Part shown: one piece after another, positions 11,211 to 22,400 of the stretch
Layout of the letters: each line of letters begins with the position of its first letter
How positions within the stretch are numbered: position 1 is the stretch's first letter
DNA from: Phalacrocorax aristotelis
Lineage: Eukaryota > Chordata > Aves > Suliformes > Phalacrocoracidae
DNA length: 64,000 bases
Direction: 5' to 3'
Assembly: GCF_949628215.1 (NCBI RefSeq)
Contig: NC_134283.1
Span: 22,732,975 to 22,796,974 of the forward strand
Notes under the pieces: generated by a model
The model's input: only the letters and a program-made list of their open reading frames with translations
What the model was told of the DNA's origin: nothing
Databases searched by the model: none
Translations under genes and position numbers: made by a program

Positions 11211-14200
11211 TGGTGCTGGGCATTGCTACCCAGCTGGAAGCAGCAGTGCATTCAGCCCTGCTCAGCAGGTGGGCAGGTTCCCTGCCACTGCCAGACCCAG
11301 AACCAGTGCCACGAGCACCCACATCCTGCTGAGACAGGGGGAGCACAGGGCACAGCCTCCTCTTAGGGCCACTCCTCCATTGGTATCTCCCCTCACAGGG
11401 TGGTGCCCCCCAGACCTGCATCTGCTGGGTGATCCCCATACAGGTGCTGGGCTATGTGCTGCCTGGGTCCCGGTGCCTTGGCTAGCTGTGCTCAGGTTTC
11501 TCCCAGTGCCTGGAGCAGGCAGGTAAGGTGTGAATCGCTCCCTGCAATGTGGGGCTAATGACCCCTGGGTGATACCAAACCATTTCTCAACATCCCACTC
11601 TTTGTTCACCACCCAGAGCAGGCAGCACCCTGTCACCTGGCTACCCAGCTTTATTCTGGGGGCTGTGGCGCAGGGAGCTGTGCTGGAAGGTCAGCTCCTG
11701 GCTTGCCCCACCTGGTGCCTTGAGGCTCAAGGGAAGTCCTGCTGTGCAGTGATGGGTGCCAGGTTCGTGCCACCTCTGGTGAGGGCTGGCAGGATCTCCC
11801 TGCACCGCCCCAGCCATCAGGACAAAGTCCTCTCTTTTCCAGGTTTATTACACAGGGTAATTGCTGCTGCTGGGCTCGCTTTATTAAGCACCTGCTTTAA
11901 TATTTCACCAAGTCTCTGTACTCAGTGATCCTTTGTGTGTCTCTACTGTGGGCCTGACCCTTGGTGCCTTCTATGTGGAAGGTGAGAGGCTTTCATGTGC
12001 CAGCATCAACACCAGTCTCCGATCCTGGAGGACCCAGAATCTGTCAGCTGGGCTGCTGTTGGTGCTGGCCACCCCTGCCAGACCCCGTGAGCCCTGGCAT
12101 GGTGGTGGCAATGGAACTGGGTGCCTGTGCCATCCTTCTTGGAAACAACCTCGCCGATACAGGTAGAAAAACACATTTCATCAGTGGCGACAGTGGCAGC
12201 AATGCTGCAGAAGTGCAGCATCAAACAGGCTGGGGTGGTTTTGCCGGTGTGTGGTGGTGGGACCCGGCTGGGTTTGCAGCCCTGCTCTTCCAGGCAGGGG
12301 AATGACAGGAATGCTGGTCAGGTAGAGGAGGAGGAGGGATGTTCCCAACAGCATGGCTGCAGGCTCTCCTGCAGGAATCCGCTCGCTTGCAGCACTGGGC
12401 TACTCAACTCAGTGAAAACAATGGAGGTGGCCATAAGGCAGAGCCTTGGGGAACTCGGGCTCTGAAGAGGACCCTGTTAAACATCCCCACCTATCACTTC
12501 ACCAGGGCTTGAAAAACCCAGTTGGAGAAAGGTTTTCCAAAGACACGGTCTCCAGAGATCATGTCCCTTGCCACACCAGCCAAGCCAAAGCTACTGGGGC
12601 ATGCAAGGGAGCATGGCCAGGGATATGGTACTTTACAGAGACAGCCTGAACATAAAGTCCATAGTGATGATGGTGTTTCAGCAAGGACAAATGTGGCCAT
12701 TCCCAAATTGCAATGTGAATTCATGCATCTCCTTCAGACTTGGGTTGGGTGTCCATCCACCCATCCCTTCCAGACCTCAGGATACCGTTCTTGTGGGATA
12801 CCTCAAGATGGGTTGTAGATGGTCACAGTCAGAGCTTTCCATGGCTGCTGTCACCAAGAGGTCCAGTGGGGTGGAGCTGGACCACCAGCACCTTTTGCCA
12901 GCCTTGGCCATCCCCCAGCTGCCCTGAAAAGGCTGGTGTGAGGTTAGGGTGACCTTGGTGGCTATTCCCTTGAAGGCAGTGCCTGGCCTTGTTTGTCTTC
13001 CCATTGCTCAACACCGGAGGGTGCCTCCCAGCCATGCTGCACTGTTAGGAAACGCTGGTGATAGCCCCATTACCTTTTGACCTACTTGAGCTCTTCTGTA
13101 CCTTTTGCTAATTACAGCTCACCTTTTTCAGGGGAAATGGGGCTGGTTCGACTGCAGCCACTTCCCACACCCTTCCTGGTGCTGCTCACATTGGTCCCCC
13201 GGGACACACACACACACATCTTCCTAGTGCTACCCTTGCCCTAGGCTGTTCCTCCAGCTCAGTGGAGCCTCCCATGACTAACAGGTTTTGAGATTTTGTT
13301 CCACTCCCTAATCTCATCTGCAGAAGATTCATTACATTGTTTTTGAAGTGCCATGAGCCATTTCCTGGGGCTTTAAGCCCATGAGGGATGTGACTCATCC
13401 ACACTGCTCCCACAGGTACTTAATCCCCAAAAGAGCAAATCCTTCTTCCACTGGTATTATCTCCTTAGGAGACACCACCCAAGTGAGTACTTAACAGGGC
13501 ACTTTTGTGTGTTCAGTGCTGATGGAGACTTGTGCCAGCACTTGCTTCCTTGCACAGGCCATGGGGTATAGTCCTTCCCTGGAAGCAGTTGTCTCTGGAG
13601 AGGGAACCATGGAGCTGGGACCCTCTTGGATTTCACTTGTGGTACCTACCATGGACCATCAAGCCCATGGGAAAGGGGATGCTGGAAACGTTCCTCAATA
13701 ACTAAAGCAGATGGGGCTTCTTCTCTCTCCATGTCCTCAAAGATCCCTTGGGATGGGTGTGACACCATCCTTTGCAGTGAAGATGTGGGAGCCCATTGGT
13801 GTCTAGGTTGGAGACAGTTTAGGGGTGACAAAGGCCGTTGCACTGTCTGGAATTAACTCTCATTTTGACCCAAAGCGTCTTGCAGAGAACAGTGATTAAT
13901 TACTCCCAGCATCAAGTATTTGTGTCCCACCACTGAACTTGTGCTGTTCTACTGGTTCTGGTTGGACTTTGCTGATGGAGTGAGAACTCTCTGTAACTGA
14001 CAGCTTGCTTTGGGGAGGGCAGATCCTTGGGTGGCTGTGATTCAGCTAAGCCAGGCTCAGCTCCAGGAAAGCTTTCCTGCACCCAGCAGTTTTATGTCCC
14101 CATGATCCTTCCCCAAGCCCAGAGCATGGAAAACTGGGTGTACCAAAGCCCAGCCTAGGGGCACTTCCCACACAATAGCCAACCTGAGCTACAGCCACCC

Positions 14201-17200
14201 ACGGAACCACCTCAACTCCTGTGCTAGGATCTTCTCCCCCTTCTCCCCCCAGGACTTTCTATTCCTTGTTTCCAACTTACTTTGGGCCATGACCAGGGAC
14301 TTTCTTTTGGGCTTTCCTTATGTTTTGCTGCTGCAAAACACCAGCAACTGTTTGTGCCCATCATCCCATGCATCTGATGCCACGTTGGTGGGATCGGCTT
14401 GAGCCCCAGGCTTTGATGCTCCATCTGAAGGGATGGTGGGTGCAGCCCAAACCTCTCCCCAGCTCCTGGCAGGACCTCTGTGCTCCCAGGGTGCTGCAGC
14501 TGGAGCAGCTCCTTCAGGGATTATCAGGGTTGCTCCCCAGGACAGCATTGTTGGCAGCATGGAGCATCCAGCCAAGTGCTGACCCTGGATCTGGCTCTTT
14601 GCAAATCCCCTCATCTTCGGAAAATTCCTGTCTCCGACTTGTTTTTTCAGGTTGTACTGGATCCTCAGGTATTTACAAAACATAGTTCTGTTTCCAGCCA
14701 CATTCATGGCTTCGGGAAAGGTTTCACCTTCTGGGAAGCCACTCCCCAGCCTGACCTCAAGGTTTTCTGCCTTGGTGAGGGCCCCATGTCACCATGCCTG
14801 CTCACCCATGTGGATTTGACAGCCCCTTTACCAGCTGGACTTTCTGGCCCAAAACCACCAGTTTCTGGAGAACCACAGTTCTCCAAACAAGAGCTGCTTT
14901 TGGGCTGCAGGGACCTTGCTCCTTTGGTGTGGCTGGGAAGCATTGGTTGACACTCCAAAGTGCTCCCAGCTCCACTAATGCCTGGTACTTGGCATCTGCC
15001 ACCTCCTTGGGCATGCGTGGTACCCATGCCAGGTTTGCTTTGCCAGCCCAGCATCACCCTCCCATCTCCCGTGTCTCCTGTGCTGATCACAGGGCGTCTA
15101 CCTCAATATTAGGGTGATACGGACAGGGCAAATGTGGCTCCCCCTTGGCCATGAGACAGATCCCGTGGGAATCTGGCTGGGCCATGCTTCAGGTGACATC
15201 TTGCCACCTCTGCCTCCGGCAGAGAGGGCAGTAGGTCATGGCAGCTGTGACCTGGTTCCTGCCCCTTGCCTCCATCCTGCTGGAGAAGGTGGTTGCAGAA
15301 TGGAGCATGCTGCCAGCCTGGAGTTGCTTAAGAGGGCTGGGGCCAGGAGATAGAGGAGGAGTCCTCCAGCTGAGATGGTAGGAGGATTTTGGGGGGGCAG
15401 ATGATCATGATGCTCCTGGAAGGTGGCCAGGATACACCAGCACTTGCAAGAAGTTCTCTGGATGGCTCCAATCCATGAACAAAGGTGAGGTTGTGCTGTC
15501 CCTGGTGGGAATGGTGCTTCTTGTGTGAGACAGTGGGGCTTCATGGCAGCCATGAGCCCAGGACTGTGGGTGATCTCCAGTCAAGCTCGAGGAAGGCAGC
15601 AGGGAATGTGCCCACACGGCATGAGGCTGAAGCTGATCTCGGAGCACAGCGGCTAAGAGGATCCTGTGCTGGGACAGTCCTGTGGAAAGGGCTGGCAGGG
15701 TGGGATGGAAGAGGCATGGGATGTCTTCCAGCACAGACTCTGTAAGGGGTGAAAGTGGGTCTCTGCTGACAAACTGCTACAGAAGAAGGTAAATCCGACA
15801 GCAAGTGGAGGCAGGCTCATCCCTGCTGTCCCCTGCTCCTCCCCACTGCCTGGAAGGGGGCCAGGGTGAGATGGGGGCCAGGGACAAGTGCTGGAGAGGC
15901 AGCAGAGCACAGGGAGACAGGAGTGTGTCCCTACCAGCCAGATGAATGGCTGGGACCAAGGACATGGCTGTCATTCCATCGGGGACACAGACACAGAAGT
16001 GTCAGGATGTCTCGCCAAGGCGGGGGAAGCAGGGTACAGCCCTCCTGGGTGCCTGGGAGGGGACAACAGCAAACTGAATGCCAGCAGGCGAGCATCCGAA
16101 GAGTGGCAGGACACAAAGCATCATTTTGGGTGGCCTCCCTGTGTGCGTGGTCGCCGTGCCCCCTCGTGGCAGCAGGACACGGCTGGTGGCCCCGGACTGG
16201 TATGGGCAGGAGTCACACAGGGGCTGAGCTGTCGTGCAAGCAGGAATGGGGATGTTGGGTGCTGTGAGGTGCAGGGTCACCTCATCCCACCTGGAGCATC
16301 CTCATGGGGGCGCATCACCCTGACTCTGCTGATGCTGCCTGAGGCCACACATGTCCCAGCTCCCCACCAAGCCTCATATAGCAGCCTATGAACCTGCTTC
16401 TGCTCGCAAAGGAGTCTCCGGCATCCCACCACGTCTTCTTTCTGGGGTGTCTGTGCCTGCCTGGTGTTTTTTGGCATAAGCCACTTGTGCTGTGGCCAAG
16501 CCAAGCACTTCAGGCGCCACTCAAGGGCAGTGTGTGACTGGGGCTGGGCCCAGCATCCTGGAAATATCACCAAGGCTGCAAAAAAAAACCAGCTGGAAAA
16601 AAAAATAGGTTGGCAGAGGCCTTCACTGAGGACATAGCAGCCCTGAGTGCTGCCAAACCTCTGAGGGGGGGTGTGTGCACGCGCAAGGGTATTCACCAGC
16701 ACCCTGCCTCAGTTTCCCCCAGTGAGCCCAAGGGAGTGACAGTCCTGGGGTTGTCACATGTATAATGTCACTTTGGGTACTGGAAGCAAGTGCAGCATGT
16801 CAGGCAGATGCTTTTCTACACTTTTCTCCTTTCTCACCTGTCCATGATCTCTTCATCCTCTTTTCTGGGGACCCAAGTCAAGCACTCACAGGAGAGGAGA
16901 GCCAGAGCATGTCTTGGGCACCTCTGAGACACCTGCAGCCCTTGGCAAGGCATCCTACTGTCCCCAGAGCCAGCCAGGACCATTGCAGGCACCTTGCAAG
17001 CTGGGGCGGGCTAGCGCTGCCTGGCTCCTCTGAGAGCACCGGTACATCCAGTCTCATGGGTGAGGGACAACCCTGGGCAGAGATAAGCCAGGAGGAAGAA
17101 GCTGACCTGCCTGGTGGAGTTTTTCCTTCATTCCTTGAAAGCTGCAGAGACCTGCTGTGCAGGATTCAAGGGCTGGAGGCAGCACCAGGGCAGTGCTGAG

Positions 17201-18504
17201 GTGGAGCTGCTGTGGTTGACGATATGACATTGTTCTCAAATACCTCTGTCATGGGTGACAGTGCCTGAAGCACTACAACTGGCAGAAGGGGATGTGCAGA
17301 AATGGCACCCACCAAGCATCTAGCACCTGCAGGGTTTTAATCCATGCCTGGGATGGTACAAGCAGCACTGGACCAGGAGGGGCCATGTTCCTGCCTGGAC
17401 ATCTCCCAGGCCTCACAGGGACAGGCAGATGCTGCCCTGGCTGCATTTACATCATGAGGCAGCCCATCTCTGCCAAGCACAGGGAGGTGCTTCTGAGGCT
17501 TGCAGCTTGGCCAGGGCCAGGTTTGCAGGGGGCGAGGTGGTTGCTCTGGGAGGGGAAGAACCCTGTCTTGGACCCAGGTCCTGGTCTGGCTAAAATCCCC
17601 CAGGAGAGGTTTGTAAGGGAGAGGTGAGGTTTGAGGTGGAGCATAGATCCTTGGTTTTACTACTCTGTGGCCTTGTGCTCGAGCCACCGCTACTACCCTT
17701 GAGTGTGCAGCCTTGAGCATGGCAGCAGTCTTCACTCCTTCTGGCAGGGTCCCCGGGTGTCCCAGTGCAGGTTGTGCTGTCCCTGGTAGGAATGATGGTG
17801 CCTACAAGCCACAGGGCTGGCGGCTGCAGGCTGAGTGCTTGCCCCAGGCAACAGGGCTGGGGATGCAGCAGGAGGGATGCTGGCTTAGTCCAGGGGGAGT
17901 ACCAAATGGCACCAGCCTCTCAAGGCTCTGCAGGGCATGAGGACACTGGGATCCCCAGGCAGGGCCAACCCTGGGACATCTCCAGCAGCACCCAGGTTCT
18001 GCTGAGGACCATGGCAACAGCTGCCCTAGGGATGCTGGAGGGAGCATCACCCCTTCCCTCCTGCCACCGCCCTCAGTGCTGCCTGCACCAGCCCATGGCA
18101 TCAAGAGCCTCCAGCATCCCAGCCCAGCAGTGGGGTGACCCAAGCGCAAGGACAAGGGACACAGGCAGGAAGTCAGTTCACTATATTACCACATCAGCCA
18201 AGGGCCAGACCCAGTTCTCCAAGGGGGTCTGGGTCCAGCCTCTAGAACCCTCTAATACTGTTGAGAAGATGAACCCTGAGCCTCCACATCCATGCACGGG
18301 TGCTGAGCATCCTCCATCCCGGCCACCAGCTCCGCGGCATCACTTCCATCCTGTGCCTGCACCTTCAGAAGCTGGAGGCCAGCAGGGCAAAGCAAGGCGA
18401 AACCAAGGGTGCAGAGCATGCCAGTCCTGGAGCATCAGGGGCTGCCCCACTTCCTGCCCTGGTGCTGCCGGCAGTGGGGAGCAGCACAAGCCCCCTCAGG
18501 CCCC
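11211..18504. other. Non-coding interval between the HSD11B2 upstream array and FHOD1, including the FHOD1 3' UTR
   Basis: No exon of a known family was recognised on either strand. FHOD1 transcription must end in the right-hand part. An ATTAAA on the minus strand at 17341-17336, about 1.17 kb after the stop codon, is one possible poly(A) signal but is unproven. Short simple repeats occur, such as (CA)n near 13206. Genes that flank FHOD1 or HSD11B2 in mammals (TMEM208, ZDHHC1, TPPP3) were not seen here. Confidence 0.5.
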
Positions 18505-19498
18505 TCAAACGTCCATGCCAGGTGCCTGCCCCAGGCCCAGTGCCTGCACCAGTTCATCGCTGAGCCCACTCTTCAGCGTCCGCCTCACTGCAGGAAGAGG
18601 AGAGCATGACACTGGCAGTATGAGTAGCACCAGGCTCCCCACATGTGCTGGGTGCCTGCCTGGACATGGCAGCCCTGGCATGCTGGGGAGGGGAAGGGTG
18701 GCAATGGGGTGCAGTGGCATGGTCTGGCCTCAGGGTACCTCCTGCCGTGGCCTGGTGGGCTCAACATGGGAGGTCAGGGCTAGCCAGTAGGGAAGGAGCC
18801 AGGCAGGGCATGGGGACAGAGCACAGGAACAGAGATGCAGGGATGAGACAGGAAATGGGGACAGGGACACAAAGATGGGAAAGAGCACCTGGGCAGGGCC
18901 ACAGGACACAGTACAGATACAGGGCCATAGAGGTGGGACAGGGTATGGGGACAGGGACACCTGAGATGGTACAGAGTACAGGGAGAACACACAGGAACAG
19001 GGCCACAGAGTTGGGACAGAGACATGGAGATGGGACAGGGCCAGAGATGGGACAGGGCATGCGGACAGGGATGGGACTTACAGGACTTCCTATTACCACG
19101 GGACCTCCTGCGCTCCTTGTTCGCGCATGGCCGGGGGTTGGCATTGTGAGTCACTGATTTCACCAGCCGGTCCATGATTTCATCCGAAGCATCGTCTGGG
19201 GAGCTGGGAACGTCCTCCTGTGCTGGAGAGCCCTGGGCCGGGGTGGTGTGCCCTGTCCCTGCATGGGGACCAACAGGGATGCTGGCATCAGCTGTGCTCA
19301 GCCAGCCAGGCATGCCTTGAGTGCCTCTACCACCCCACTCCTACCCCGGCTGCCCCGGCTGCGGCGGGCAGGGGTGTCCATGGGGGAGGTCAGCAGGCTT
19401 TTCATGCTTTCGTGACCCGCTTCCATCTGCTCCTCCGGGCCACTGGACACCACGGCAGGTGGCGAAGTAGCCTCGGTGATGCCAGAGAATTTCTCGGT
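18505..19498 (-). CDS. FHOD1: FHOD1 C-terminal exons with the DAD and ROCK-site motif
   Basis: The exons are 19498-19345, 19258-19082 and 18587-18505. They encode [16 protein letters not shown], the DAD core [12 protein letters not shown], and the basic stretch [19 protein letters not shown]. The last match includes the three residues phosphorylated by ROCK in human FHOD1 (S1131, S1137, T1141), here about S1247, S1253 and T1257. The intron splits this motif between KS and LRRT. The stop TGA is at 18507-18505 after APGMDV. Confidence 0.88.
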
Positions 19499-22400
19499 CT
19501 GCAGAGGGAGGAGAGGCAGGTGTTGGGGGCCTGGGGAGCATTGCCTGGTGGTGGCGGCCAGCCGAGCACCCCGTACCTCTGTGATGAGTCGCCCTCGGGT
19601 CTTGTTGCGCTCGCGGTGGGCAGCCCGTTTCTTCTGCTGCTGAAGGACACGCTCCCGGCAGGTGCGGTACTCCAGGGCAAACTCCCGCAGCAGCTTGCAG
19701 ATAGGCGTCACCTTCACGTCCCGTGCCACGCTTGCCGGGTACCCCAGGTACAGCAGGAAGGAGTGAAACCTGTGGTGACATCAGTCGTGGCAGACCACCA
19801 ACAGGACCGTGGGGTTCCTGCTGCATCCCCAGGACCTCGAGCCACTGACCTGTTGAGGACGCGCCTGTGCACCACCTTCAGAACGACAATGCGCTGGGTG
19901 CTGTCCTTGAGGAAGTCCGTCAGCTTGCTCTTCAGCACTGGCTTGGTCTCATGCTTGGCGATCACTTTCAGGTTGTCCCAGGAGGCCCTGCACCTCCGCT
20001 CCAGCTGCACCAGGCTGTTGGCCAGCTCATCAAAGTCAACCTGGAAGAGTGAGACGTCAGCCCTCATTTGTGCTGGTGGAGCTGGGCAACCATGCGGCCC
20101 ACACCCTCTCTTTGCCCAGGTGTCATCTGCCTTGCCTCACCTTGGCGGAGCGGGTGATGGAGGCAATCTCTGAGTAGAGGTCAGTGGTTTCTGGGAACTT
20201 CTCTACCACCATCTGGCAAAGATGGTGGAGCAGGGACTGCCGGTGCACCGTGTCCTTCACTTCCGAGACCTTCTCCAGGTAGCCGAGCTCAAAGCCTCTG
20301 CTCTGAAACCCCAATGGACTCAGCAGGGCCTCTCCATCCCTCCTCCAGCAGACCTCCAGTCTGCAGATCCACCCTGCCTCAGACACTGTCCCAGGCTTCC
20401 CATGGTCCCTCTTGGGTACTCATGCACCACGGTTGGTCCTGTCCTTGCAGCACTCAAGACAGGCCATGTCCCTCCACACCCTGCTCCTCACCTGGGAGCC
20501 GTTCAAGAAGTTGCCCATGGCCAGCAGCGTGGCCAGGATGCACTTGAAGGTGTGATTTCTGGCCAGTTGCTCCATTCCCACCTTCAGATCAAAGAGAGGC
20601 TCTGCAATCTCCTGGGTGAGAAGAGAGGCAGGTGAGATCCCTTGGCCAACCTCTCCCTTGGGAGCTTCACCATTTGCCCTTGCCCATGAGGACAACCACC
20701 TCATGGTCAGCCCAAGCCCATGCTTGTCTTGGGGACTTGCAGCCTGTCCCCAGCCAGGATGGCACCTCCCATACCTGGACATGGCTGGTCCCCACCAGGA
20801 ACATGCATGGCTCCACACTCAGCACTGCTGGGGCTGGCAGTGGTGGGAGGGCAGGTGGCAGATGGGGTGCATGGCTCTGTACCTGCTCCAGGCTCTCGTA
20901 GTCCAGCTTGAAGGCCCAGAGCTGGAGCCTGGCCGTGAGGTCACTGATGGAAGACAGGGCAAGCAGGAACTGCTCTGCAGAGCCCAAGGGCACATCAGGG
21001 TTGGCCAGCTGGGCCTCCTGGATCTTCTGCTTCTCCTCCTCGGTTGGGACCATGGTCAGGATTTTCTAGAGAGGCAAAGAAGGATGTGTTAGACTCCAGG
21101 CACATCACCACAGGAAGCGTCACCCCAGGGCTGGCAGCGCAGGCATCATGGCATGGAGGCCTCCTGGTCAGGGGAAATAACCCACATGAGGGCCTCAGAG
21201 GGGCCAAGCTTCTCTTGTGCTCACCTCAATCCCTTCCTTATTGACAGCAAACTCGTCGAAGTTGAGCACGGCCGTCTTGATGATGTGGACGGGTGGCAGC
21301 ACTGTGAGGCCAATGTTGATTGCATTGCTCCTCTTGGGGTCCAGCACAATCACCACCTTCTTCCCATCAATGGCCTTCTGCAGAGAGATCAGGATGGATG
21401 AGGACTACCACGCAAAGGACTTGCCTTCATGAAAACACCACAGACACGGGGAGCTGATCAGGGGCCCGGGGGTGAGCCAAACCTGCACGCTGCCCATCAC
21501 TGTCCCCACCAAGCCTCCAGACTGTCATTATCCATCCTCAGCATAGGGCAGGGTGACAGTACATGCCTAGGGACCTCACAGGAACTAAGACTTCTCCTCC
21601 CACTCCTCAAGTCCCCTTGGCTGATGGGTGCCAGCCTGCTGGTACCTTCGAAGTTGGCACTTCCTTTGACCGTGACTCAAAGAGATGCTCCAGTTTGGCA
21701 GAATTGACCTCAACGTTTTGCAGGGACTCCCACAGTGTCGCCTGGCCAAACCTGCCCGCCCCCACAGTGAGATTCAGCTGCTTCAGCTCCTTCCAGAAGA
21801 GCTTTACTGTCCTCTTCTTCTTGGCCTGGGAGGGTCCATCCATTGCTGAGAGGCCTGGCAGCCCTGGTGGGGGCGGTGGGCAGCCGGGAATGGCAGGAGG
21901 TGGAGGTGGAGGCGGTGGGCAGCCAGGGATGGCAGGAGGTGGAGGGCCGCCAGGGATGGCAGGAGGTGGAGGTGGAGGGCCGCCAGGGATGGCAGGAGGT
22001 GGAGGTGGAGGGCCGCCAGGGATGGCAGGAGGTGGAGGGGGAACCATAAGAGCTCCAGCATTCTTTGCTTCGATGCTGGGAGGGAGGAAGGAACCATTGG
22101 CCATGGGCCCCGTGTCCAGGATGTCAAAGTCATCTTCTTCCCCCAGATCAGTAAAGTCCAGGTCCTTGATCTTCAGTTGCATGGGGCTGGCCTCCAGACG
22201 CTCCCATGTCAGCTCCACGTCCTTCTTGATGGGCATCATCCCAGTACCCTCCAGCTTCTGTGTGTGGGTCTCAGCATCTACACTGGACATAGCACACGCC
22301 AGCTTTGTGTGGGCACTGGCCACTGGCCTGTCTGGAGCCCTGCCATGGAGCCAGGTGCTCTCCTGCTCCTGGCCACCACCTCCCTCAGCATTCATCTCCA

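Noticed and set aside
10563-11526. Several overlapping plus-strand frames up to 196 codons rich in AQLSSAW-like repeats
   Set aside because: They translate the minisatellite; unit lengths are not consistently multiples of three, so no protein constraint is evident.
17765-18790. 341-codon plus-strand open frame over the FHOD1 3' end
   Set aside because: It overlaps FHOD1 terminal exon and 3' UTR in antisense, with no recognisable domain.
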